A DNA stretch of 56,432 nt from an uncultured Saprospiraceae bacterium. Lineage in GTDB: Bacteria; Bacteroidota; Bacteroidia; Chitinophagales; Saprospiraceae. The stretch is from positions 1 to 56,432 of the forward strand of contig CALFUK010000167.1 in assembly GCA_937929945.1 (NCBI GenBank). The letters run 5' to 3'. The position numbers and the translations under genes were made by a program. Within the stretch, counting starts at the first letter, position 1; each line of letters opens with the position of its first letter. Shown piece after piece: positions 45,107 to 54,390 of the stretch. The notes under the pieces are model-generated. The model made no database searches and was not told the DNA's origin. It saw only the letters and a program-made list of their open reading frames with translations.

Positions 45107-47617
45107 TTAAGGTCGAGAATCTTTACCTAGTGAGATCATATTAGCCAATAGGCGGTAGGCTCCAGGTATTCCCACGGGCACTTCTCTGAAGAAAGAGATG
45201 CCTGTATAGATATAATATCCTTCACCATACTTCGTGACCAGCATGGAGCCCAGCTTAGCTTCTTCTCCTTTATCGTGCATGGAGAAGATGGCCTGATAGC
45301 GATCGTCCCATTCTCCTGGAAAATATAAGCCTCGCTCCTGCACCCAGCCTTCGAAGTCAGCTTCAGTGATCTTATTAGGATAGTTAAGCACGGGATGGTC
45401 TGGCTCATTGAAGGTGATCTGAGCAGCTTCGTCCGTTACTCTGTCGCGAGATAATTTGAGTGGGTATGGTCCCAGATTATCCATGCTCATTCTTCTGGAG
45501 GTGTTGTACTGGATGATCATATTTCCACCATTCTTGACATATTCCAGCAAGATGTCTTGTTTGAATTTTAGGTCGGCTAATGTGTTATAAGCTCTTATGC
45601 CAGTGATCACAGCATCATAGGACTGCAGATTAGCCAGTGATATTTCGTCTACATCCATCAGCTGGACATCATAGCCGATCTGCTTCAGAGCTACATTCAC
45701 TTCATCGCCAGCTCCCATGATGTAGGCGATGCGCTGGCCTTCTTTTTTGATATCCAGCTTCACCACCTTTGATGAGGCATCTTTAGGGACCACCTGCTTG
45801 GGTATGTGATCATAGTCTACGATGATGATATGGTCCGTATATGATTTCTCACCGATCTTTAGGAGCGGGACGACATAGTCCACACTGGCTCCAGCAGGTG
45901 GAGTGACGGTGAAGGGGATGTCAATGCTCTCACCCTTTCTTTTTAGATCAATATCGACTTTAGCTGGTTCTACTGTCCAGCCTTGTGGGTGACATAGCTC
46001 TAAGCTACCTGCGACATCATTGGAGTAGGCCTTCACTTTGACCATGATCTCTTTCGGTACATCTGAGCTGAAGATGTACACCTTATCATCCAGAGATACA
46101 GAGACTTCTGGAACAATGTTGAATGGGCTATACACTTCACCATCGACAGGATCATTTTTCTTGTAGATGAGATCTTTAGTTACTGTCATCTCATGACCAG
46201 CGATCTCTACGACGAATTCTATTTTGATGGGATTAGAAGATTCTGGCAGACCGATCGTCTTGCGATCATCCACTTTATAGATGCCTAGCTCTCCTTTTTC
46301 TCTAAGCCAGTAGGGGCTGGATAGCTCCGTGTCTTCGGGAATGGTGTGATCGATGAATATCTTGTTGCTTTCATTTTGATTCAGTGCTAAGCTAAGGGTA
46401 GAGTCTTGATCAGAGGGCACGATTTTGAATGATTTGACTGCTACGTCTATGGCTGATCGATTTATGGCCTCTACTTCTATTTCAATAGATTCGCCTGCGC
46501 AGGCGCTTTCTCCATCCGTAGCTTTAGCCTCTATGTATAGTCCAAGGCTTTGCTCTATGATCTGATCGATTTCTGGCAGCTTGATGTTTTTCCAGTGGTC
46601 TTCGTCGAGCTGAGCGATCAGGGATCTGATCTCTAATAGTCTCGGTACACTTTTGGCGGGATCACTGATGTCATACGCCGCTTGTACTGCTGATAGCATA
46701 CGGCCTATTTTAGATCCGCCAGGCACTCTTGACCAGCTCGTATTGATGCCTTCGAATAGGTTCTGTCCGTCAGATGGTAGGTCGCCTTTGAGTAGCTCCA
46801 AGTATTCTGTCTGTGATCCTCTCGTACCTGTGGACCCAAATCCTTGGCATTTATGCATGCTTCGGCTGGTAGCAGCGATTTCATTGTTTGATTTGCCTAA
46901 GATAGGGTAGTAGATGCCTGCATCGACACTAAGCATTTGGCTTTTGTCAGCTTTTTCAAATTTCTCTTGACTTCCGTAGAACCACCATGAGGTATTGAAA
47001 AACAGTCTGCGTGGTTGCCAGGTCTCTGTCAGAGACAACTGGTCTGGATAAGCTGTCGGATCATTAGTCAGATCAAAGGCTTCGTGTGACAGCATAGCTG
47101 AGGAGGTGTGATGGCCATGTGTTTTGCCCGGACTCCTGTGATCGAAGCGATTGACGATGACGTCTGGTTTGAATTTTCTAATGGCCCACACCACATCTGA
47201 GAGGACCTCATCTTTATTCCAGATACTGAGCGTCTCATCTGGATGCTTGGAGTACCCGAAGTCGATCGCTCTGGAAAACATCTGCTGTCCACCATCAACA
47301 CTTCTGGCGCGCAGTAATTCTTGAGTCCTGAGCACGCCTAATAGGTCTGCGAGCTCTGTGCCAATCAGGTTTTGGCCACCGCCGCCTCTTGTCAGAGAAA
47401 GATATGCTGTATTGGCCTTTACTTCATTAGAGAGATAAGAGATCAGACGGGTATTTTCATCATCTGGGTGGGCTGCTACATACAGCGCTGATCCGAGGAA
47501 TTGTAATTTCTCAATGGCGTGATATATCTCTGCACTATTCAGCTTTTTAGGAGCTTGGCTAAGGCAATGGCCGAGTACGCCGACACTGATCAGTATAAGG
47601 AATATTAATTTTCTCAT
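45107..47617 (-). CDS. PIG-L family deacetylase with a C-terminal glutamine-amidotransferase-like domain
   Basis: An 836-residue exported protein (signal 1-20). The PIG-L/LmbE zinc-dependent deacetylase domain follows: AHPDDE at 49-54 (His and Asp zinc ligands) and THGHHTSSAM near 167 supplying the third ligand. Such enzymes remove N-acetyl groups from amino sugars. The middle part (about 370-610) is beta-rich with an immunoglobulin-like repeat style. The C-terminal part (about 620-836) resembles a ThuA/class I glutamine amidotransferase-like fold (DVQLMDVDEISLANLQSYDAVITGIRAYNT) without a clear Cys-His pair. It is the first gene of the PIG-L / small membrane protein / symporter / lipoprotein unit. 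Substrate unknown. Confidence 0.9.
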   Translation of the reverse strand: MRKLIFLILISVGVLGHCLSQAPKKLNSAEIYHAIEKLQFLGSALYVAAHPDDENTRLISYLSNEVKANTAYLSLTRGGGGQNLIGTELADLLGVLRTQELLRARSVDGGQQMFSRAIDFGYSKHPDETLSIWNKDEVLSDVVWAIRKFKPDVIVNRFDHRSPGKTHGHHTSSAMLSHEAFDLTNDPTAYPDQLSLTETWQPRRLFFNTSWWFYGSQEKFEKADKSQMLSVDAGIYYPILGKSNNEIAATSRSMHKCQGFGSTGTRGSQTEYLELLKGDLPSDGQNLFEGINTSWSRVPGGSKIGRMLSAVQAAYDISDPAKSVPRLLEIRSLIAQLDEDHWKNIKLPEIDQIIEQSLGLYIEAKATDGESACAGESIEIEVEAINRSAIDVAVKSFKIVPSDQDSTLSLALNQNESNKIFIDHTIPEDTELSSPYWLREKGELGIYKVDDRKTIGLPESSNPIKIEFVVEIAGHEMTVTKDLIYKKNDPVDGEVYSPFNIVPEVSVSLDDKVYIFSSDVPKEIMVKVKAYSNDVAGSLELCHPQGWTVEPAKVDIDLKRKGESIDIPFTVTPPAGASVDYVVPLLKIGEKSYTDHIIIVDYDHIPKQVVPKDASSKVVKLDIKKEGQRIAYIMGAGDEVNVALKQIGYDVQLMDVDEISLANLQSYDAVITGIRAYNTLADLKFKQDILLEYVKNGGNMIIQYNTSRRMSMDNLGPYPLKLSRDRVTDEAAQITFNEPDHPVLNYPNKITEADFEGWVQERGLYFPGEWDDRYQAIFSMHDKGEEAKLGSMLVTKYGEGYYIYTGISFFREVPVGIPGAYRLLANMISLGKDSRP

Positions 47618-48372
47618 AGATTTAGAATTTTTGGACTCGATACGCGCAGCTAATTACTGAGGAATTATCTACAGCAAGATCTATCGAGTATGTATATCTA
47701 TAGTGTATCATGTAAATAGTAAAGATAGAACTTCCTGACTAAGTTATGGAGCTATGGTGGTCGCTACATATTAATGAAAAGTTAATGATGTCGAATACTC
47801 TTGAATGTAGCTTAGACTGGACTGCATGTCATGAGAATATGAGTGCACAAAAGAGTCTTGGGTCACAAATCATCCTTAGTATTTTGTATTTATGAAACGT
47901 CTATGAACTAGATGGTTAAGACACCCAAGGGGATGAGTAAATTTTGTTATTTGCGGACAGGCATTGAGACCCAAAATTTAAACATTTAAAATGAAGTGCA
48001 GAATCAGATCAACTATCTGTTAGAATTGTCTTGTCTGAACGAGGCTGATGTGGTGCCAATTACAAACCTTAATAACTTTAAATCAATACTTTACATATAT
48101 AACTTACTAGTATGTATATCAAAGTATCGATGACGACCAATACAAGAAATAAATATGTAACTAGATATTACATATTTCGTCTTATTTAGCGGATATTTAG
48201 ACTACCAAAAACGTCCTATACTGTATGTTAATTATTTACATTGCACTTGCTTGCATTGCTATAAGTTTAGTCCTTAGTATCTCTACTAGACTAACCCAGA
48301 AATAGCTTAACGCAAGATGTCTTAATAGACAATTTAAAAATTTGTGATTACTGCTATAATGCAGACTGTGCT
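47618..48372. other. Longest gene-free region of the window
   Basis: In 755 bases I see no gene, no tRNA and no known RNA. The DNA is AT-rich. A perfect 10-bp inverted repeat with a 7-base loop lies at 48151-48177. The upstream promoter of the PIG-L unit should be in the first part. A small RNA cannot be ruled out. Confidence 0.5.
48151..48177. repeat. Perfect AT-rich inverted repeat
   Basis: AAATATGTAA at 48151-48160 pairs perfectly with TTACATATTT at 48168-48177 around a 7-base loop. It lies about 200 bases from the nearest gene end and is not followed by a T run, so it is not a typical terminator. Confidence 0.5.
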
Positions 48373-48585
48373 TTATCCTGGTTTGACTTCAGGCATCTGA
48401 CATTCTTCTTCTGGAGTCTTGCCGCAGACAGAGCATTCACCCAAATTATCCTTGAGCATTGGGTTATTAGAAGCACAGGTGCCTCTGAATTCTTTACCAG
48501 TGACAATCTGCCTGATATTGATCAGAATAAAGGATATTCCGAACGTCCCGCCGATAATTAAGAAAACATATAGAAATTGACTCAT
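48373..48585 (-). CDS. Small Cys-rich membrane protein
   Basis: A 70-residue protein with one membrane helix (about 4-24, LYVFLIIGGTFGISFILINI) followed by a soluble tail with five cysteines (FRGTC...GECSVCGKTPEEECQ). The spacing GTC, C-x-x-C and a final C recalls small metal-binding maturation factors such as NqrM of the sodium-pumping NADH dehydrogenase, but the likeness is only in outline. It stands divergent to mazG (78 bases between start codons). A metal-related membrane role is possible; function not established. Confidence 0.65.
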   Translation of the reverse strand: MSQFLYVFLIIGGTFGISFILINIRQIVTGKEFRGTCASNNPMLKDNLGECSVCGKTPEEECQMPEVKPG

Positions 48586-48663
48586 CTGAAGATTGGGTTA
48601 TGTGATTGACTTCTGATTATATTACTTCCAAATAAACGAACACAAAGTTAAATAAGTTTTTTG

Positions 48664-49425
48664 ATGCAAGAAAAGTTAAAAGCATTCGGTGAGCTGTTAG
48701 AGATCATGGACGAGCTGCGAGAGAAATGTCCTTGGGATAAGGTGCAGACCAATGAGTCACTGCGTAACCTCACCATCGAAGAAACCTACGAGCTGGCAGA
48801 TGCCATACTTGACAAGGATCCGGAAAATATCAAAGAAGAACTTGGAGATCTCATGCTTCATCTGGTCTTCTACAGCAAGATAGCTGAGGAGAAGGGCCAG
48901 TTTGATGTAGCGGAGGTATTGACTACGGTCAATGAAAAACTGATCAGAAGACACCCGCATATCTACAGCACCACAAAAGTCTCTGGAGAAGAAGATGTGA
49001 AACGTAACTGGGAGAGGATCAAGCAAGCAGAAGGGAAGAAGTCTATCCTAAGTGGAGTGCCGTCGTCCATGCCAGCTATGATTAAGGCCTACCGTATGCA
49101 AGAGAAGACTAAGCAAGTGGGGTTTGAGTGGGAGAATCGAGATCAGGTGTGGGAGAAGGTAGAGGAGGAGATGCAGGAACTGAAAGAAGTGGTGGATGGC
49201 AGTGAGGGACAGAGCAGAATAGAAGAAGAATTTGGAGATGTCCTGTTCTCTATGATTAACTATGCTCGATATGTGGGGGTTGATCCCGAGACGGCCTTAG
49301 AAAAAGTAAATCGGAAGTTCAAAAAGAGGTTCGAATACATCGAAGAACATGCGCCAAAGGATTTAGAAGAGATGAGTCTGGAGGAGATGGATGTACTGTG
49401 GAATGAAGCAAAAACTAAGAGGTGA
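48664..49425 (+). CDS. mazG: Nucleoside triphosphate pyrophosphohydrolase MazG
   Basis: A 253-residue cytosolic enzyme that hydrolyses (d)NTPs to NMP and pyrophosphate, cleansing damaged nucleotides and lowering (p)ppGpp-linked stress. It has two tandem MazG domains: the first with CPWDKVQTNESLRNLTIEETYELADAI and KEELGDLMLHLVFYS, the second with EEEMQELKEVVDG and EEEFGDVLFSMINYARY. The E-E-x-x-(D) helices are the metal-binding sites. The ATG at 48664 is preferred over a TTG three bases earlier. Length matches E. coli MazG. Confidence 0.96.
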   Translation: MQEKLKAFGELLEIMDELREKCPWDKVQTNESLRNLTIEETYELADAILDKDPENIKEELGDLMLHLVFYSKIAEEKGQFDVAEVLTTVNEKLIRRHPHIYSTTKVSGEEDVKRNWERIKQAEGKKSILSGVPSSMPAMIKAYRMQEKTKQVGFEWENRDQVWEKVEEEMQELKEVVDGSEGQSRIEEEFGDVLFSMINYARYVGVDPETALEKVNRKFKKRFEYIEEHAPKDLEEMSLEEMDVLWNEAKTKR

Positions 49426-49430
49426 TAAAC

Positions 49431-49461
49431 TTTGCTAATTTGTTAAGAGATCGTACCTTTG
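49431..49461 (+). promoter_or_regulatory. rpsO promoter, full Bacteroidota -33/-7 type
   Basis: TTTG at 49431-49434 and TACCTTTG at 49454-49461 are separated by 19 bases, fitting TTTG-N19-TAnnTTTG. The -7 box is followed by CGGC. It lies 50 bases before the rpsO start codon and just after the mazG stop. Confidence 0.75.
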
Positions 49462-49511
49462 CGGCTGCTAAAATCGCATTTTCGTAATCCTTTTTGGTTA
49501 AAAATTAAACA

Positions 49512-49796
49512 ATGGCAGCGTACTTAACAAAAGAAAAGAAAGAAGAAATCTTTCAACAGTACGGAGGCAGTAGCTCAAATACTGGCTCTACAGAAGCTCA
49601 AATAGCTCTTTTTACATATCGAATCACCAGCCTTTCTGATCATCTCAGAGATAATAAGAAAGACTTTTCTTGTAAGAAGACACTCTTGTCCTTAGTCGGT
49701 AAGAGAAAAAGATTACTACAATATCTCGCTTCTTCAGACATACAGAAGTACAGAGACTTAGTTGACAAATTAGGCATAAGAAAGACTTCGATATAG
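49512..49796 (+). CDS. rpsO: 30S ribosomal protein S15
   Basis: A 94-residue ribosomal protein that binds 16S rRNA helices 20-22 and helps platform assembly. It shows the family's core: TKEKKEEIFQQYGG, NTGSTEAQIALFTYRITSLSDHL, KDFSCKKTLLSLVGKRKRLLQYL and YRDLVDKLGIRK. The length is a few residues above the usual 89. It is followed by pnp in the classic rpsO-pnp order, with a 96-base gap. The promoter is described separately. Confidence 0.98.
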   Translation: MAAYLTKEKKEEIFQQYGGSSSNTGSTEAQIALFTYRITSLSDHLRDNKKDFSCKKTLLSLVGKRKRLLQYLASSDIQKYRDLVDKLGIRKTSI

Positions 49797-49892
49797 TAAG
49801 TAGTCGCTCTTTTTTACCCTTCTTATTTTTATCATGACATAGCACATTATAACCACTTGTGTCATACACAGGTCGTGCTAAAACAACAGTTT

Positions 49893-52052
49893 ATGGGTTC
49901 ACAAATAGGTACTAACGTAACGTTCAATCTTCCAGACGGTCAAGAAGTAAAAATAGAAACAGGTAAGCTGGCGACCCAAGCTCACGGCTCTGTGGTGATC
50001 ACTATTGGTAAAACCATGTTGTTTTGCTCAGTTGTATCAGCATTCGAAGCCAGAGAAGGCCAGTCATTCTTTCCACTTAGTGTAGACTACCAAGAGAAAT
50101 TTGCTGCAGTAGGAAGGATACCTGGCAACTTCTTTAGAAGAGAAGCTAGACTTTCTGATTACGAAATATTGATCTGTAGGCTCGTAGACCGAGCCATCAG
50201 ACCATTATTTCCAGACGGATACATGCACGATACTCAGGTGATCATCAATCTTTGGTCAGGTGAAGAAGATGTCCTACCAGATGCCTATGCCGCATTAGCC
50301 GCATCAGCAGCACTGGCCGTATCTAACATTAATTTTGCTGGTCCGCTATCAGAAGTCAGAGTGGCTAAGATTGATGGTCAGTTCGTCGTGAATCCAGGCA
50401 GAGCTGCCTTAGAGACAGCAGAGCTGGAGATCATCATCGCTGCGACGATGGATAATGTCATGATGGTAGAGGGAGAAGCGCAGGAGTGCAGTGAGGCAGA
50501 CTTGATCGAGGCGATCAAAGTGGGTCACGAAGCCATCAAAGTACAATGCAAAGCGCAATTAGAATTAGCTCAGCTGGTGGGCGAAAAAGCCACGGTAAAG
50601 AGAGAGTTAGAAGTAAAGCCAGAAAATGAAGAGCTAAAAGCTAAAATTAAAGAACTGACTCATGACGCTATCCTCGAAGTATCAAGAGGTGCACATGACA
50701 AGTTCACCCGTAAAAATGCATTCAAAGCCATAAAGGATTCGCTCAAGGAGCAGCTTGTGGAGGCATACGGAGAAGAATATATGGAGGAGAACGGACACTT
50801 TGTCTCACCATATTATAACAAGCTGCAAAAGGAAGTCATCAGAGAGATGGTCCTCACAGACGGCGTCAGACTTGATGGACGTAAGTACGACCAGGTCAGA
50901 CCTATCTGGACAGAGATCGACTATCTACCATCAGCACATGGTAGTGCCATCTTCAATCGAGGAGAGACACAGGCCATAGCTACTTTGACCTTAGGTACGA
51001 AGATGGACGAGCAGATGATCGATAACGCATTACTCAACTCCAGATCAAGATTCATATTACACTATAATTTTCCAGCATTCTCAGTAGGAGAGAGTAAGCC
51101 GATGAGAGGTCCTGGTCGAAGAGAGGTCGGACACGCTAACTTAGCTGGGAGATCACTAAAGAAGGTACTACCAGAGGATAATTCTTATACACTAAGAATC
51201 GTATCAGATATATTAGAGTCTAATGGCTCTTCATCTATGGCGACAGTATGTGCTGGATCTCTGGCGATGATGGATGCGGGATTAAAGATCACGGCGCCTG
51301 TATCGGGTATAGCCATGGGGATGATTTCTGATGGAGATCGTTCTGCTATTCTATCTGACATCCTTGGAGATGAGGATGCGATTGGAGATATGGATTTCAA
51401 ATTGACAGGTACAGAGAAGGGTATCACTGGATGCCAGATGGACATCAAGATCGAAGGCCTACCTTATGAGACCCTGGAGAAAGCGCTTCTACAAGCTAAA
51501 GAAGGTAGAGTACACATCCTGAATGAGATGAATAAAACCATCTCTCAGCCAAACGCAGAGCTCAAGCCGCACGCACCACGAGTAACGGAGATCGAAGTTG
51601 AGAAAGAATTCATTGGAGCTATCATAGGCCCTGGAGGAAAGGTCATCCAAGAACTTCAGAAGACGACTGGCGCTACCATTAATATCGAAGAAGTCGGCGA
51701 CAAGGGAGTCGTTAATATATTCTCTTCTGAGGCCAAAGGTATGGAAGAGGCTATCGCTGCGATCGAGAGAATCACTCACGTCGTCAAGGTCGGAGATGTA
51801 TATGATGCCACAGTCGCTTCTATCAAGGATTACGGCGTCTTCGTAGACTTCATGAACTCAGGAGGTCTGGTACACATATCAGAAATATCTCACTCCAGGC
51901 TGAATACCTTAGAGGGACTATTCAAGGAAGGCGATAAAATGAAAATCAAAGTGGTAGGTACAGATCCGAAAACAAGAAAGTGGAGACTGTCCAGAAAAGC
52001 CCTACTGCCGAGACCAGAGAAAAATGATGACAACAGATCATCGCGCGACTAA
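49893..52052 (+). CDS. pnp: Polyribonucleotide nucleotidyltransferase (PNPase)
   Basis: A 719-residue 3'-5' exoribonuclease that degrades RNA with phosphate. The ATG at 49893 begins MGSQIGTNVTFNLPDGQEVKIETGKLATQAHGSV; a TTG 36 bases upstream is not used. Two RNase PH-like domains follow (about 1-220 and 320-540) with FFRREARLSDYEILICRLVDRAIRPLFP, RGETQAIATLTLG and GRREVGHANLAGRSL, then a KH domain (IGAIIGPGGKVIQELQKTTGATINIEE) and an S1 domain near the end (VYDATVASIKDYGVFVDFM). It is in one unit with rpsO. A 13-bp inverted repeat follows the stop codon. Confidence 0.98.
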   Translation: MGSQIGTNVTFNLPDGQEVKIETGKLATQAHGSVVITIGKTMLFCSVVSAFEAREGQSFFPLSVDYQEKFAAVGRIPGNFFRREARLSDYEILICRLVDRAIRPLFPDGYMHDTQVIINLWSGEEDVLPDAYAALAASAALAVSNINFAGPLSEVRVAKIDGQFVVNPGRAALETAELEIIIAATMDNVMMVEGEAQECSEADLIEAIKVGHEAIKVQCKAQLELAQLVGEKATVKRELEVKPENEELKAKIKELTHDAILEVSRGAHDKFTRKNAFKAIKDSLKEQLVEAYGEEYMEENGHFVSPYYNKLQKEVIREMVLTDGVRLDGRKYDQVRPIWTEIDYLPSAHGSAIFNRGETQAIATLTLGTKMDEQMIDNALLNSRSRFILHYNFPAFSVGESKPMRGPGRREVGHANLAGRSLKKVLPEDNSYTLRIVSDILESNGSSSMATVCAGSLAMMDAGLKITAPVSGIAMGMISDGDRSAILSDILGDEDAIGDMDFKLTGTEKGITGCQMDIKIEGLPYETLEKALLQAKEGRVHILNEMNKTISQPNAELKPHAPRVTEIEVEKEFIGAIIGPGGKVIQELQKTTGATINIEEVGDKGVVNIFSSEAKGMEEAIAAIERITHVVKVGDVYDATVASIKDYGVFVDFMNSGGLVHISEISHSRLNTLEGLFKEGDKMKIKVVGTDPKTRKWRLSRKALLPRPEKNDDNRSSRD

Positions 52053-52063
52053 AGAACTAAGAA

Positions 52064-52103
52064 TGAGGCTATTTTAGCTCGGAATAGAGATAAAATAGCC
52101 TCA
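52064..52103 (+). terminator. Inverted repeat after pnp, probable terminator
   Basis: A perfect 13-bp stem (52064-52076 with 52091-52103) with a 14-base loop starts 11 bases after the pnp stop. The T run after it is poor, so it may act by protecting the mRNA end rather than by intrinsic termination. Confidence 0.6.
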
Positions 52104-52195
52104 TAATCAGTTAATATAATTTTTAATGCCTTGAGAATTGTTCTAAGTGTAAATAGACTCCTGCACTTTAACAAAAAATAGTTAACTTCCAGAAA

Positions 52196-52227
52196 CTATT
52201 TGATAGACTTATACGTCTATTAGATAG
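52196..52227. promoter_or_regulatory. 13-bp dyad upstream of rpoD
   Basis: CTATTTGATAGAC (52196-52208) faces GTCTATTAGATAG (52215-52227) around TTATAC. All 13 positions pair as RNA with two G-U pairs; 11 of 13 match as a DNA dyad. It lies 75 bases before the rpoD start codon, as an operator or 5' leader hairpin. Confidence 0.5.
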
Positions 52228-52302
52228 CGCTTACACACTTTTATACTACAGCGTCCAATTAGACTCAATATTTATTTACTCAAAATTAAAGCTTCTTGAC
52301 AT

Positions 52303-53169
52303 ATGAGGCAACTCAAGATTACGAATAAAATTACCTCCAGAGAGAGTGTCTCCCTTGACAAGTATCTAAATGATATCAGCAAGATAGACATGCTCAATGC
52401 AGATGAAGAAGCTGGGCTAGCGAGAAGAATCAGGGAGGGAGATAAGGAAGCTTTAGAAATTCTGACGAAATCTAACCTTAGATTCGTCGTGTCAGTGGCT
52501 AAGCAATACCAAAATCAAGGTCTATCACTCAGTGATTTGATCAATGAAGGTAACGTAGGCCTGATGAAGGCTGCAAAAAGATTCGATGAGACCAGAGGTT
52601 TCAAATTTATTTCCTACGCTGTGTGGTGGATCAGACAGTCCATCCTTCAAGCGATTGTAGAATATTCGAGAATTGTCAGATTACCTCTCAATAAAGTAGG
52701 ATCATACAATAAAGTGAACGAAGCTTACATCTCATTCGTACAAGAATTCGAAAGAGAACCATCAGATGAAGAATTAGCTGAACTCTTAGAAGTGAAGCCA
52801 AAGGACGTCAGAACGATGATGAAAAGTAATAATCGCCATGTATCATTCGACGCACCTGTAGGTGGAGAAGATGGTGATGCTACGATATTGGACCTTATGA
52901 TCTTCAGCGATCAGGTGAATCCTGATAACAAGCTGATGGAACAGTCCCTGAAGGATGAGGTCAAAGAAGGGCTCAATATCTTGTCCCCCAGAGAGGTCGA
53001 AGTGCTATCTGCATATTTTGGGCTTAATGGTAGTAAGTCACTGACACTGGAAGAGATAGGTGATTTATACGGGCTGACCAGAGAGCGTGTGAGACAGATC
53101 AAGGAGCGAGCCATCAGAAGATTGAGAAAATCCGTCAATAGAAATGCCCTAAAATCTTACTTAGGATAA
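52303..53169 (+). CDS. rpoD: Primary RNA polymerase sigma factor, Bacteroidota short type
   Basis: A 288-residue housekeeping sigma factor. Region 1.2 begins at about 17 ([27 protein letters not shown]). Region 2 follows with [57 protein letters not shown] (DNA melting and -7 recognition), then region 3 and region 4 with [29 protein letters not shown]. It lacks region 1.1, as is normal for Bacteroidota primary sigma factors, which recognise TAnnTTTG rather than TATAAT. A terminator follows about 30 bases after the stop. Confidence 0.97.
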   Translation: MRQLKITNKITSRESVSLDKYLNDISKIDMLNADEEAGLARRIREGDKEALEILTKSNLRFVVSVAKQYQNQGLSLSDLINEGNVGLMKAAKRFDETRGFKFISYAVWWIRQSILQAIVEYSRIVRLPLNKVGSYNKVNEAYISFVQEFEREPSDEELAELLEVKPKDVRTMMKSNNRHVSFDAPVGGEDGDATILDLMIFSDQVNPDNKLMEQSLKDEVKEGLNILSPREVEVLSAYFGLNGSKSLTLEEIGDLYGLTRERVRQIKERAIRRLRKSVNRNALKSYLG

Positions 53170-53198
53170 TTTTAACGACGGACATCATATAATAACAG

Positions 53199-53234
53199 AG
53201 CCTATTGGAATTTTCCAGTAGGCTTTTCTTTTTA
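53199..53234 (+). terminator. Hairpin terminator after rpoD
   Basis: A 12-bp stem (53199-53210 with 53213-53224, one G-U pair) with a very short loop, followed by a T run interrupted by one C. It lies 29 bases after the rpoD stop codon. Confidence 0.8.
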
Positions 53235-53242
53235 TAGTAACA

Positions 53243-53917
53243 GTGATCAGATTTGCCATTATACTAACCCTCGGAGCCTTAGCATTGATCTTCATCATGC
53301 AGCAGCTGCTGGGATTTGTTCTGGGGACTCAGCCGAGTACGTCCAGATTTAAGCATGATATCAAGAAGCTACGTAATGATCTAGCTCAGCTACTACAGGA
53401 TCTATCCCCTTGGGATGAGAATGACTTAGAGATGATCTCTCTTCAGATCAGTGAAGTCAAGAAAAATGTGAAGCTCAATCAAATCGTCAGCGGCTTCATC
53501 AATAATATATATCAGGAGAAGGTCGTGGCCTTCGCTTATAAAAACTACTATGGCAAGAAAGGTAAAGCGTTGCTCTATGCCAGAAACTCTAAACATGAGT
53601 TTTACTATAAAATAAGTCCTAAGAGCGTAGATATCTATATGGACAAAGAACAGCTGGGTACACTGCATAAGGATGGTGGCTTCTTCCTGCTTGGCAAGGA
53701 GGATGATGCAAAGGCTATGATCAGTCAGTCAGACACGATGTCACTGCTGCCTGTAGAGATGAATGGCAAAAAGATAGCCTCCCTGACTAACCCCTCCGAT
53801 AGATCTTACGAGAATACCCGCGCCGTGACCCTTTTAGAAGACATTGACCAAGAGGACAATGATCTCCTGACCTCTTTAGTCCTATTCGAAATCATACACC
53901 GCACTAACACTATATAA
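53243..53917 (+). CDS. Membrane-anchored protein of unknown function
   Basis: A 224-residue protein not recognised as a family. It starts with GTG at 53243, the first plausible start after the rpoD terminator; there is no ATG before the hydrophobic N-terminus. One helix (about 3-24, IRFAIILTLGALALIFIMQQLLGFVLG) anchors it to the membrane. The remainder is soluble, Lys/Asp-rich, with KHDIKKLRNDLAQLLQDLSPWDENDLEMISLQISEVKKN, which may form a coiled coil, and a beta-rich part that follows. The next gene begins 2 bases after its stop. Function unknown. Confidence 0.75.
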   Translation: MIRFAIILTLGALALIFIMQQLLGFVLGTQPSTSRFKHDIKKLRNDLAQLLQDLSPWDENDLEMISLQISEVKKNVKLNQIVSGFINNIYQEKVVAFAYKNYYGKKGKALLYARNSKHEFYYKISPKSVDIYMDKEQLGTLHKDGGFFLLGKEDDAKAMISQSDTMSLLPVEMNGKKIASLTNPSDRSYENTRAVTLLEDIDQEDNDLLTSLVLFEIIHRTNTI

Positions 53918-53919
53918 TT

Positions 53920-54324
53920 ATGAAGTTTTTATTAAGTCTACTATTCACCATTAGTTTTCTCTCGCTGCAGGCACAGACACAAAATGAGCCGAAGCCCTTG
54001 CCTGATTTTGATTCCATAGATCTCAGTGCCGAGCTCGGTAAGATGTTCAATATGATGGACTCCTTACCATTAGATCTCGGAGACTTTGGGAATATGAACG
54101 ATCTATTCAAACAACACTTTGGAGATATCTCTGAGGACAAGGAGCTATTCAGTGATCTATTAGGTCAGAGCATGAAGATGATGGAGAATATAGATATGGA
54201 GCAAATGCAAGGACTCATGAATAACCTTATGAAAGACTTCGAAGGGCTCAATCTGGAGGAGCTTTTAGATACTGAAGAGATGGATAAAATCGTCAAGAAG
54301 CACGCCGAGCGTAAGAAAATATAA
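53920..54324 (+). CDS. Exported Met/Asp/Leu-rich protein
   Basis: A 134-residue protein with a signal peptide (1-19, ending LQAQ). The mature part is Met-, Leu- and Asp-rich (KMFNMMDSLPLDLGDFGNMNDLF, MKMMENIDMEQMQGLMNNLMKDFEG), suggesting amphipathic helices with repeated D-x-x-L spacing. It starts 2 bases after the preceding membrane protein, so the two are probably co-translated. No family was recognised. Confidence 0.75.
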   Translation: MKFLLSLLFTISFLSLQAQTQNEPKPLPDFDSIDLSAELGKMFNMMDSLPLDLGDFGNMNDLFKQHFGDISEDKELFSDLLGQSMKMMENIDMEQMQGLMNNLMKDFEGLNLEELLDTEEMDKIVKKHAERKKI

Positions 54325-54390
54325 GCTCCAAACATTCATCGATGCTTCCTGCTTCACTATGAAATAATATATGTGAGGTGGGTACATAGC

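Noticed and set aside
45107-45700. Active glutamine amidotransferase domain at the end of the PIG-L protein
   Set aside because: The fold is similar, but the usual catalytic Cys and His motifs are not visible, so I describe only a likeness.
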